Of a stretch of DNA of 64,000 nt, positions 25,331 through 35,272 are shown piece after piece. The notes below the pieces were generated by a model. The model searched no databases, had not been told where the DNA came from, and worked only from the letters and a program-made list of their open reading frames with translations. The DNA comes from Sympetrum striolatum (taxonomy: Eukaryota > Arthropoda > Insecta > Odonata > Libellulidae), in contig OX388348.1 in the NCBI GenBank assembly GCA_947579665.1, forward strand, positions 4,898,001 through 4,962,000, read 5' to 3'. Made by a program: the position numbers and the translations under genes. How positions within the stretch are numbered: position 1 is the stretch's first letter; each line of letters starts with the position of its first letter.

Positions 25331-25665
25331 AGTCCGTTTCTCAACTGAAGGCGGCTGAGGCATGATTCCCTTGCGTGCCTTTCCCTTTTCTAGCCAATCA
25401 CAGGAGAGGGGAACGTGTGGGTGGGGGGTCAGGCTCTCTCTGAACTCTGAGCAGTGCACGTCGCTCTTCAGCATTCAGCGTTGCCAAAGTTCGTAACTTA
25501 TGCATAAATACTCTCTAAGTTACTTCCAAGTTCTGGCAACACTGGTCGACCGCATAGAGGGGAGGAGTGAGGGGGATGAAGGGGAAAGTTGAGGTGGTGG
25601 GGGAAACGCCTCTCATTGGCTACTCGCTCTCTCATGCCCAGCCGCCTTCAGTTGGAAAACTGACT
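25331..25665. mobile_element. MITE with 34-bp inverted termini
   Basis: The left end AGTCCGTTTCTCAACTGAAG continues into GCGGCTGAGGCATGA. The right end is its inverse with a handful of mismatches (CATGCCCAGCCGCCTTCAG... to ACTGACT). Inside each end is an inverted CCAAT box (GCCAATCAC near 25396 and CATTGGCTAC near 25613). The 335-bp element is GC-rich against its surroundings and codes for nothing. Confidence 0.7.
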
Positions 25666-26752
25666 GTAACTCATTTTATCTCCACAAAGCAAGATTGTCT
25701 CACCTATGACACTGATTTTAACCAAATTTTCTTGTATACCATTCACGAATTACTCCAAATCCCAGTGTAGGCAATAGTTTAAGTGCTAACCACGTTTCAA
25801 TTCTAAAACAAAACTATGGCTAGAGTGCTTTCAGGCGGTTAAACATTGTTAAAATTTCAAGCTTGCTTACTAGAGATTTTAGGGCTCTCTAATAGTCTAT
25901 CACTGGTGTTTTGTCAAACTTTGCCAAACGGAGGTTGGCTCAAATCTTTCAAAATGCTATAATAGCTTATAAATGTGTCCTCTTCAGACACTATTATTTT
26001 ACCATTCATTATATAAGAGAACAAATTTCCTTAAGGAGAATGATAATAGATGATAATAATATATTGATAATTGATTTTTGCAATTATTATAAAAAATAGC
26101 AAAGCTGAAGACAGCAACGGACGCTAATGTTGTATTTGCCAAATTATGATTAAATTCCAACAATTATAGTTATAGAGTCTACAGGCTGGCTCTAATAATG
26201 TAGCTTGAATTTTAATAACATTTATGTCATGTTTATTTAATATTCACCTGCCCATAGAGACATCTTTGTCCCAAAAGTTTAAATTTACAGTAAGACTTAA
26301 ATTGAATTTTTTTTAATGATCAATATCTATTTATTATTTTCTATATATATTTCTTCATCAAAATACAAAATATGATTAATGTGGCACAGTTAACCATCCA
26401 TGGAAAAATTTCCAAACTTTAGACTTTGAGGAAATAAAAAACTGGTTAAATTATTATTTTATTTTGCTATAAAAATATTTGTTCCTGCTACCATACTCTG
26501 ATGAATGGAATATTTTCATTTGTCATGTGGTATGGGATAGAGAAAAATGTATCTATCATTTACTTTTGTCACAGTCTTGATCATGGCTGTGATGAAATGA
26601 AAGCTACCGAGGTATGAGTGAATAATTGCACTGATTTTGGTCTTTCCTTATGAAATGCCAAGAAAAGTGTTACTCATAGAGTAATTGTGCTTAACTTGTG
26701 TGGACATGTTCCGCTTATTGCATTCTGACTAAGTGAGGATTGCAAGGGCAAT
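25666..26752. other. Gene-free stretch
   Basis: AT-rich with no supportable feature. Confidence 0.4.
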
Positions 26753-26866
26753 ACCTCACTCCTCATTCTGCCTAGTGAACCTCATTCCTCACTGCAAGCT
26801 CTTAGTTGCTTATGCCGGAGGGGGTGAGGTACCAACCGGCCTTTGGGCTGAATACTTTACAGACAT
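26753..26866 (+). repeat. Dispersed CCTCACTCC repeat, copy B
   Basis: This is the second full copy of the repeat at 1636-1743. It starts CCTCACTCC, has GCTCTTAGTTGCTTATGCC and GGGGTGAGGT in the middle, and ends GGCTGAATACTTTACAGACA. Confidence 0.6.
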
Positions 26867-28060
26867 ATAAATATTGAATAAATTAAAAAAATTTAAACCT
26901 ATTGTTTCTTAATAACTTAAATTTGACGGTCACTTACAAATTTCTTTCCTGCCAAAAAGTCCTTAAAAGGTCTTGTGTGAACAGATGAAATTTTAACTCA
27001 CCAATCAATCTTCAAATATTTGTCAACTGAGCACAGCAGTTTATGCATGCACTGATGGGTGCCACAAATGCTTGCCATCATGGATATTCTCCCCCTCCAA
27101 GCTGAAGTTATGACACCAGCATCAAACAGAGGACTCTTCCATAGCATTGTATCTATACACCTCCTTCAATTGATTATGCATTTCACAAATCGCATATTTC
27201 TTGATGAAAATTTTTAAATAATAAGTGTCGCTTATAGGCTCTTGGAAGTGTAATGTTGTGGTTTCTTCTTGTCTTCCTCATGACAAAGCAGCAAAGCGTC
27301 ACAAAGTTACAGACAAGGTTAAAGTAAATGTTTCCATATCTGTAGTGGAGTGAATGTTACTCTACTGATCACTGTGGTGTCCACACTCATGTGGCTACTA
27401 AAAAGCTACCATCCTTGAAGTAGAGAATATGAGTATTAAAAACAGCTGACTAAATGAAATAGTAACTTCTTTCTACTGCATGGCTCAGAGACTTTGTTTT
27501 CTGTACCTTAGCAGAGGAAGATTTTGTAGATATTCCTGAAATATGGACCTAACCGTAAACATTGTTTTTACAATACTAAATTTACAGCCTCTATGATTTA
27601 AGGAAATTTCAAGTTATGTGCTAAAGTAAACAGAATGATTACCCGCCCTCAAAAAGGGAACTAGGTGAAGTCAAATATATAAATCTTCATTAGGAAAAAT
27701 CCTCCTGTTCAATCTAAGTCCAAGCATGGCCAGTAGTACAGTGTCCAATGCAATTGGAAGTTTTCCACCAGCCGCGCTGACTTTTAAATATATACAATCG
27801 AGTACTTAATCTCGATGGACATCATAAGTGAAGAATTTCTGGATAATCTTCACATCTCTATCGTTCATTGTGTGTATAAAAATTAAATGAAATTCCTGTT
27901 GGTCACTCCTGCAGTACTTGACTCATTTCTCTGTCGAGTGCCGATTAGTATTTGTGTTCTGTTGTCGCAACGACATTAGGAAACGGTTAATGACAATCGT
28001 GCAGTGACTTTTAAACAATTTATTGAACAATAGATCGATTACCTGAAGGCTGACTCCTAG
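26867..28060. other. Gene-free stretch
   Basis: No supportable gene. The last few hundred bases may belong to the 3' end of the minus-strand LINE, whose exact end I cannot place. Confidence 0.35.
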
Positions 28061-28067
28061 GATACCG

Positions 28068-28290
28068 ACTTGGGGTCACTGGAGGACCGTGGCCACTATT
28101 GGGAGGCCCAGAAGCAGAGAGTCCAAACTGGGGTCGCTGGGGGACCGCAGCAACTAAAAGAGGCCCAGACGTGGAACTTGTGGTCACTAGGGGACCGCAG
28201 CCAACTGTTAGTGCATATAAGTTTGGACGTCGTACTTGTGGTCACTGTTGGACCACAGCCAACCCTTAGGGCACTGAAGTCGTTGGGAGT
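28068..28290. repeat. Minisatellite, about four units of 49-59 bp
   Basis: Units start at 28068, 28127, 28176 and 28234. Each begins ACTKGKGGTCRCT and continues GGACCRCRGCCAAC or similar. The tract is much more GC-rich than its flanks and lies just beyond the 3' UTR side of the minus-strand LINE, of which it may be a part. Confidence 0.6.
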
Positions 28291-28477
28291 CGGAATCAGA
28301 GGGGTTTGGTCGGACTCTCTTATTTTTGCCTAAATGTCATTTCTGGCTTCATAGGCGGTAATACTCAGTAAGGCAGATTGAACCCATAGTAAGGCTAATA
28401 AGACACTAAATAAGGCTCGGAACACACATGAATTACGCAATAAGGCTCGTTAAAACTTGGCTAAACGAAACTAAAAT

Positions 28478-31189
28478 CTAGCTATGTACATTGGGGATCG
28501 ATGGCTGCTGCTCCTTCGCCTTCGACGACCTCTTCTTTCTTCTTCTTTTGGTGCTAGGAAGATGTTTATTTTTTTGGCACTCTAGAATGGAGAGAACCAT
28601 TTTTGGTTCTTTTATTCGTTTTAATTTGGTACGTTGCGTGGGCGTGTACCTCCATAAATGTTTGATGAGAGGATTGTTAATGTTTGAGAGGTTTCTCTCA
28701 AATTTTTCGGCAATGTTGTAAAGGTATTCCGTAAAGTGCGGAATGTTATGGTAAGTGAGGATTTCACAGAGTGGGACCAGGTTGTTCGTGGAAGTTGCGG
28801 CCCTGATGCATTTGTTGTAGAATGTGATGATCTTCCTTATATTTCATTGTGAGGTGTTGCAGGCGATGATGGAGCCGTATGCAAGAATTGGGGCAACATA
28901 AGCACCAATTAATCTTATTTTTGTGTCCTTGGTTAGCTGGCTGTCCTGATGGAGTAATGGATATAGTTTAGCTTTTGCTGCTGCCGCTTTACAGATGCTG
29001 TAGTTTATATGTTTAGTCCACAGTAGCCTCTCTGTGTGATGACTCCAAGGAATTTCTGCTCCATAACTTTTGGTATTGCCTGATTGTAGATGGTTGGTTT
29101 GACAGACGCAGGCTTGCAGGGGTGAAGGATGAACTCCATATGGGAGCTCTTGGCCGGATTGATTTTCAAGTGCCATTTCGTGAGCCATTTCTGCAGTGCA
29201 ATTAAGTAGTTGTTGATGATGTTAACTGCGTTATTCCCTCTATATTTGGAGCAGGATAAGGTGATGTCGTCTGCATAAATATAAAGTTCAATGTCCTCTT
29301 GTTTTGGTAGGTCGTATACGTAGAGATTAAAGAGGAATGGGCTCAGCTTACTACCCTGTGGTACCCCTGCTGTGATTGGTTTCAAGGAGGAGATTTTGTC
29401 CAGCTTCTTGACCTGAAGCCATCTGTTGACGAGGAAGCTCTGGATGGTTTTAACCAAGTAGGCAGGGAAGCCATTGGCTTTTAGTTTGTAGACAATGCCC
29501 TTATGCCAGACTCGATCGAACGCCTTTTCCATATCAAAGAAGGGTGTTTCCGTTATTTTCCTCATGTTGAGGAAGCCCTTGGTGATGTTTTCAACCAACC
29601 TGAGGATCTGGTGGGTGGTAGAGTGGCGTCTTTGGAAACCCATTTGTTCTTTGATGATGATCTGGTTAGTAGAGGCATGCTTGTTTAGGCGATGGAGGAT
29701 GACACTTTTGTAAATTTTTGAAAGGGCCGAGAGGAGCGTTATTGGCCGATGGTTGGTCGGTAGTGTCGGGTTTTTGTTGGGCTTAGGAATGGTGATTACT
29801 TGACCAATTTTCCATGCATCTGGGAAGTAGCTCGTAGATAGACAGGAGTTGAAAAGGTTAGTAACCAGCAATACGAAGTGCGGTACGTCCGCCAGGGTCC
29901 TCAGCATCCGGTTGGTGTAGTTATCCACGCCTGGGGCTTTATTTGGTGCAAGCTCTTTGATGTACGCTGACCATTCCACCGTATTGGTGAGTTCTGGTTC
30001 CTTCGTTGGCATTTCCCAAAGCAGCGAGTTGTTGATTTCCACTTCCTGGTTGGTGGAGAACCCCTGAGAGCTATCAGTCATTATGCCTGACAGATATTCA
30101 GCCATATGCTCTGCTTTTTCTTCGTTTTCGAAGATTAGGACTCCATTGATGTTAAGGGGATGTGAGGCGGAGTTTGGACGCGTAAGTCTCTTGCAGCATT
30201 GCCAGAGAGTGGTCTTCGAAGGAGAGTGTGTTAAGGTATTTGTTCCAATTCCGGTTTTTGAATATGGCGGTCTTCGTTTGATTTCTTGATTTAGCCTTTT
30301 GAATAGTTCAAGGTCAGTCGGCGAGTTGTACGTCTTGACCAGCCTCTTAATTCTGTTTCTGTTGGTGAACAGTTCGCTGATTTCTATGGGGAGAGGAGGG
30401 TAGTTGCTGTGATGTACTACCTCCTTGGATGCATGCTGTTTGGCGATGATCATCAGGTCATTTAGCAGGTCCACTTGTCCATCAATGAGTTCCTTACTCA
30501 GAGGTGGTTCTAGTGGACGGTAAAGATGGATCTTGTTGATGATGCATTCCTTGAATTTTCGCCAGATTATTTGATGGTGGCTTGTCTTTTTTGTAGCGAT
30601 TGGGGCTTTCCCCAGCAGGCTAAATAAAACCGGGAAGTGGTCCGAGTACAATTCTCGGAATACAAGTGGGCTGGTAGCTTTGACATCTCCTTTGATAATG
30701 ACAAAGTCAAGTAGGCTGGTGCTTCTTTTGTTTAAGAAGGTAGGCTGGTTTGGCGATAAAACTCGAAGGTCGCTATCCTGGAGGATCCTGAATTATTTAT
30801 TGCCATTGCTGTTTGTAGAGGAGGCGCCCCAGAAGGGGGGCTTGGCGTTCTTTCTTTAACGGCGCCTTTACGTAAACGTTGTACAATCGTAAAGCACTAT
30901 CATTTATACAAATTTCTAAACCTAATATATCCATAGTATAAAACTTATTTACAGGTAGGGTAATGGCTGCGAAGGACTTAGGGATTAAAAACGCTAAGCC
31001 TCTGCTTTTGTCATTGTTATCTAATCTAACGAGCCTAAAATTTTGTGTGTTGATCTTGGTGTTTGGACTTAGATGTATTTCCTGCAGCATAAAAATCTGG
31101 ATATCGTGGTCTGCTATGAATTGGAGCAGCTCGGTGACGTTGGCTTTCAGACCGTTGCAATTCCAAGACATAATATTTACGCTGGCCAT
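28478..31189 (-). pseudogene. LINE ORF2 relic: APE endonuclease plus reverse transcriptase
   Basis: The 5' part (30797-31189) begins M-A-S-V-N-I-M-S-W-N-C-N-G-L-K, the first APE-endonuclease motif, with LQEIHLSP next. The central GDFN catalytic motif is missing: the frame jumps to DLRVLSPNQPTFL with a frame change near 30790. The reverse transcriptase (about 29040-30785) shows NHRPITLLSALSKIYKSVIL, EKAFDRVWH, GVPQGSKLSPFLFNLYVYDL and the catalytic YADD. A second frame change near 29030 leads to IRLIGAYVAPILAYGSI, and a TGA at 28844-28846 replaces what looks like Trp. The frame then continues with FYNKCIRAA to a Lys/Arg-rich end and TAG at 28478. Family: Jockey clade. The copy cannot make a working protein. 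Confidence 0.88.
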
Positions 31190-32640
31190 TATTTAATGAG
31201 CTTGGATGCCTCGGTAATAAAGATGGTCTGCTTCTCGTTTTTGCTTTTACCTCTGAGTACTTTGGCCCAGATTGCTAGGAATGAGTCCATGAGTTCATCG
31301 TTCTCTTCTTCATTTTGGAAATGGCTGTCAAATTGTGGAGCAGCTTGCTGGGTGGTTTCAGCGAATGATTTCCTTGGCTGGGCAAGAGCTGGGAAGACAT
31401 TGGTATTGTTGATAAGTGGTGCTGCCGCAGCGGCTCTCTTGTTTGTGATTCTGGCCTTCATTGCCTCTTTTAGTTTGATGAAAACTGGGCACCCCTTGTA
31501 TGTGGCGGTGTGCGCTTGGCCGCAGTGGTAACATTTAGCTGGTGTGTTGATGTCAGAATCGCAGCTGGAAATCAGATGGTTTCCTCCACATTTAGAGCAG
31601 TTTGCCGGCAGGTTGCAGAAATTCTTAGTGTGTCCGAACTGCATGCAGCGCATGCACTGTGCAGGCTGGATTGGCTTCGTAAAGGGTCTGATTTCCACTC
31701 TTAGATCGAAGAGTTCCTTGAATTTCTCAAGGTCGTTGTCCGGATTTATTGTCACCTTGTACATGGGGATGGCCCGCTTTTCCACTGTAGTGATTCCCTC
31801 TGCCATTTGCTGGCGCGTTGGTCTTGTTGTGTACATAGGCGTGACGCTGACGATGGTAAAATTTTGCGCTACAATCTCTTGTTTAATCTCTTCTGGCTCG
31901 AGACCTGCTGGTAGGTTGCGGATTACAAAATCGACATTACGCTTAGACGGTATTTGGTAAGTAAAATACTGAATATTGGATTCTTTTAAAAGTTTCACGC
32001 ATGCTAGGTAGTCGGGGATACTGTGGCATTTCACGAGAATTAAATTGGAGCCTGCCATTTGACTCACTGGTGGAAAGGTACACGTTGCCTTAATTTTTCG
32101 CAGAATTGTAGCCCACTGATTGTTGTATTGGATCTTGATCGAAGGAATGATCAGCTTGTTAGGCGGTTTAGGGGGTTTTGGGTTGATTGGAATCGTAGGA
32201 TTTTGAGAAGCGGGAGGTTGAGAAACGTCGTTGGTATCCATGGATTCGCCTAGAGTGGAAAACGAATTACTGGTTTGAATTGAATTCGTTGCACTTTGTG
32301 GAGAGACTGCCTTCTTCTTGGACGCGACTAACACAAACCCTTCACTATCTGTGAGCCTTTTTGAGCCATTGACACTGTTAGCACTTGACGCACTATTAGC
32401 CTTACTAATAATAGCGGGAGGGTTCAAAACTGCCTTACCTTGTGTTGAGGCGGCCGTAGAGGTGGAGCCGGTGATGTTTCCTAGGGTGGTGATCAGATCC
32501 GCTGTTGGTATGTGGGCGTTGAAGGCCTTCACAAGTGCAGCGAACTGTAGAAGGAGTTCCTCCTTGGAGCGATTGGCAAATTGGTGGGTCGAACGCGATG
32601 TCGCCATGGCGCCGCTGGCGCCTCTGGGAGGCGACTGCAC
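31189..32640 (-). CDS. LINE ORF1, gag-like nucleic-acid-binding protein
   Basis: 483 codons, intact. ORF1 proteins of Jockey/I-type LINEs coat the element RNA and act as chaperones. Seen: a Ser/Thr/Ala-rich N-terminus; a middle RNA-binding region resembling PRE_C2HC (FRIRNLP-like segment FVIRNLPAGLEPEEIKQEI); then three zinc knuckles, CMRCMQFGHTKNFC, CSKCGGNHLISSC and CYHCGQAHTATYKGC, within about residues 330-390; then a Lys/Ala-rich C-terminus. The annotated first codon may not be ATG; a downstream Met (MATSRS...) at about residue 12 is the likelier start. The stop and the ORF2 start overlap as TAATG. Confidence 0.88.
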   Translation of the reverse strand: MQSPPRGASGAMATSRSTHQFANRSKEELLLQFAALVKAFNAHIPTADLITTLGNITGSTSTAASTQGKAVLNPPAIISKANSASSANSVNGSKRLTDSEGFVLVASKKKAVSPQSATNSIQTSNSFSTLGESMDTNDVSQPPASQNPTIPINPKPPKPPNKLIIPSIKIQYNNQWATILRKIKATCTFPPVSQMAGSNLILVKCHSIPDYLACVKLLKESNIQYFTYQIPSKRNVDFVIRNLPAGLEPEEIKQEIVAQNFTIVSVTPMYTTRPTRQQMAEGITTVEKRAIPMYKVTINPDNDLEKFKELFDLRVEIRPFTKPIQPAQCMRCMQFGHTKNFCNLPANCSKCGGNHLISSCDSDINTPAKCYHCGQAHTATYKGCPVFIKLKEAMKARITNKRAAAAAPLINNTNVFPALAQPRKSFAETTQQAAPQFDSHFQNEEENDELMDSFLAIWAKVLRGKSKNEKQTIFITEASKLIK

Positions 32641-33075
32641 TGCCTGGAACCACTAGTAATCACACGTTATTTCACAATTTAAAAAACACTTCTTCTATAA
32701 CGGCCCTTCTCAGGGCCAGGGAAAAGGAAGAATCAGCTTGCAGACCGGAGCTCCGAAGAAGTCTTCTCACTCAGCTCACGACTCACACTCTTGCCTGTGC
32801 CTACTGTCTTCTTTCAGCTTCAACAAAATGCACGGCTTAAATAGTCCCCGGAGGCGGGCTAACATCAAATTGTAGCTAGAGTTGCCTACATTGTAGACAC
32901 AATGTCGTCCCGCCTCACAGTCGCTACAATGCCGCGCAAGCCACAAAGTAGCGGCGTGGAGCCATGGCGACGGAGTCGCCGAGCGTCCACAAAGTAAACC
33001 TCACAACACTGAGGTGCCGACCCACTGGAACTCGTTTCACAGATTTTAGAAGTCAAGTCAACTGTTGTCACTTGA
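32641..33075 (-). other. 5' leader of the Jockey-like LINE
   Basis: This GC-rich, CpG-containing segment lies directly upstream of ORF1 on the minus strand, and the composition falls to AT-rich host DNA at about 33075. Jockey elements carry internal promoters in the leader; no specific promoter element was identified here. Confidence 0.5.
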
Positions 33076-33624
33076 AAAAGTCACTATTTTTTTGATAATG
33101 TTAAATAATATGATTATATTCTCATTAAGGAAGAGTTTTCTCTTTGAATATGAGTGTTTTATACTTTTATATTATGTATATTATGAGTTATATTAGCTTA
33201 AACTTTCAGAATTTTAACAAGAATAAGTCCCGAATATTTCACTGGTGATTGTTTTTAAAACTATTAATAATATCTACTTATCCAATATAAAAATCTGGTT
33301 TTTCCCTAAGTTGCTCTTTGTATCATAAGCACAAATACAAATCATATGCTATTTAGTTTAAACAAACCAAAACTTTGCAAAACATTTTAAAAGTTGAACA
33401 TAACCTCTGAAAAATGCCATTGAGCAGTCCAATTTATGTGTCGGCAAAAATGTTTTTTTTATTTTTGAAGATGTGAAAAGTGAGTGAAATTGAGACAAAT
33501 TTTCAATTATAAAATTCACAGTCTCTGGCGATGTCTTGTGGAAATACGTCATGATGAAGAAGAACAATTTGTACTTTTTCCACAGTATTTTATTAAAAAC
33601 AATAAAAGGAAACAAAAGGTAGGA

Positions 33625-34513
33625 TCTTACCATAGAAGTCGCCCATGAATTAGAGAGCAACAATTCCCTCAACTTTCTTGACCTTACCATTTCCTTTTGC
33701 AGCCCAAATCTCCAATTTTCCATTTTCCGCAAACCCACCTACACTGATCATGTCATTCCTTTACATTCATACCATCACTTCTCACAAAAACTTTCCATTT
33801 TTCACTCCCTTATTAACCGTCTTCCCCATATCCCTCTCTTTGATAAAAACCTCCATAAAGAACTTTCGATTATCAAACACATTGCTGTTAAAAATGGATA
33901 TCACCATAGCGTAGTCGACAAATTTTTAATTCACAAACAAAGAAAAATGGCCTTAAAGATTATCTTTGGAGGATCAAATTGTGAAGATGTTAAAAAAATG
34001 GGTTATATCAACTTTTTTAAACAGGCTTTCGGAAAAAATCAGCAACATTTTGCCCAAGGAAAGATTAAGACCTTCATTCAAATCACGTTTCAATTTACAA
34101 AAAATACTTTGTAATGGTTAGGATAAATAATACCCTTGAAAAATTACAGAATTTACAAGCTTAAATGCAATAACTGTGAGAGGGTATATTTGGGTCAAAC
34201 AGGGAGAAATTTCGCCATAAGAGCCAGTGAACTTAAAAGATGTTTTATGAACAAGTCATCCCAATCTCACTTTGCTAAGCACCTTTCGGAATTCAACCAT
34301 TCTTCTGACTTTGTACCCGAAATTCTTCACTATACAGATAGAAACCAAAGGCTTAATTTCTTAGAACAGTTTGAGATAATTTCCCATAAAAATTCCAAAC
34401 AATGTAATATGGTTAACGAGCACCTCTTCCCTTTCCATTATCCATTGATTCGATGCATTCTACCACCCACTGACAATGTTGCACTACCTCCAGTTCCATC
34501 CCCCTCCCCCTGA
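33625..34513 (+). pseudogene. Penelope-like RT C-terminus and GIY-YIG endonuclease, broken
   Basis: The first frame (from about 33625) reads ...SLNFLDLTISFC, FSIFRKPTYTDHVI, SLINRLPHIPL, ELSIIKHIAVKNGY and KFLIHKQRK, the RT-to-linker region of Penelope-like elements. It stops near 34110. A second frame (34136-34513) gives RIYKLKCNNCERVYLGQTGRNF with HFAKHL later: a GIY-YIG nuclease, with the signature changed to RIY...YLG. These elements use RT plus GIY-YIG cutting to insert. The copy is 5'-truncated and frameshifted, hence dead. Confidence 0.85.
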
Positions 34514-34569
34514 CTCACCTCTCTGTCCTTTCCCACATGCCCCTATTTTCCTATTTCCTTATTTTCCCG

Positions 34570-35170
34570 CCAGTCTTACTTGTATACGAGTAAAATGTGC
34601 CTGCATACTGCAAGCATATCAATAACACAAATTTCAAGTTGGCATCATATCAAGAGGGTCCACAAAGGAAAAGAAAGGATTGAAAATATTCTTAAAATTC
34701 GCTGCAATTAATTCGTTCAGCATCGAACCTGGGTCTTCCTGGTCATATTTACTATGTAGCACAACAGAAGATCATTATCTCTAACTATGTGTGAAAATTC
34801 ATGCAGAAATATTGGGTACAACTGCCTCAAACGACTTTCTACTTTTCCCTTATATTCCTTATGTAAGAATTTGTAATGTGCTCTGGCATCAAACCCAGGA
34901 AAAGCATGGTCTTATCTAAATTTTTTCTTAAACCGATTCTTAATATACATCTTCTAGCAAAGCAAGAACTTCCTATCATTTCGATAATTGCATCAAAAAA
35001 AATAATGAAAAACCTCAATGTATTTTAAATTGCAGATTTTTGCATCATCCTAGAATCGAACCCAGGACTTTTTCCTTGAAAGTCATTTATGTTTTTGATA
35101 GATCATAACCATATATATAGGCCCCTTGAGTTTTGATTCTCTACCTATCCGGGAAGTATTTTTTAAAAAT
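34570..35170 (-). repeat. B-box monomer array IV (reverse orientation)
   Basis: Three cores on the minus strand, around 34722-34735 (AGGTTCGATGC), 34887-34900 (TGGGTTTGATGCC) and 35054-35066 (CTGGGTTCGATTC), are spaced about 165 bases apart. The segment is collinear, as reverse complement, with array III: shared pieces include the TGCAGTATG/ACTCGTATA end, the TTGAGGCAGTTGTA-like piece, the TCTCTAACYATG stretch and the CTTCCCGG box. It sits between the Penelope-like coding remnant and its right arm. Confidence 0.7.
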
Positions 35171-35272
35171 TCCCAAAAATCAATGAATCTCTGAAACTAG
35201 TCGTATTGTGTTTTCTTTTATTGTTTTTAATAAAATACTGTGGAAAAAGTACAAATGGCTCTTCTTCATCAT

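Larger units (their letters stand above)
28478..33075 (-). mobile_element. Jockey-like LINE, near full length, inactive
   Basis: A minus-strand non-LTR retrotransposon with GC-rich 5' leader (about 32641-33075), ORF1 (31189-32640) and ORF2 (28478-31189). ORF2 is damaged by an internal deletion plus frame change near 30790, a frame change near 29030, and a nonsense codon at 28844. The leader composition changes abruptly at about 33075, which I take as the 5' boundary. The 3' end is less certain and may extend to about 28060. It lies in intergenic DNA. Confidence 0.8.
33551..35272 (+). mobile_element. Penelope-like element fragment bounded by inverted arms
   Basis: The left arm (33551-33617) and right arm (35211-35272) are reverse complements over about 62 bases with few mismatches; a shared core is TACTTTTTCCACAGTATTTT. 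Penelope-like elements are known to carry such pseudo-LTRs in direct or inverted order. Between them lie the 3' part of the coding region (33625-34513) and B-box array IV in reverse orientation. The 5' two-thirds of the reverse transcriptase is missing. Confidence 0.7.

Noticed and set aside
31073..32656. Plus-strand frames of 60-152 codons opposite LINE ORF1
   Set aside because: They mirror the intact minus-strand gag-like ORF with its three zinc knuckles.
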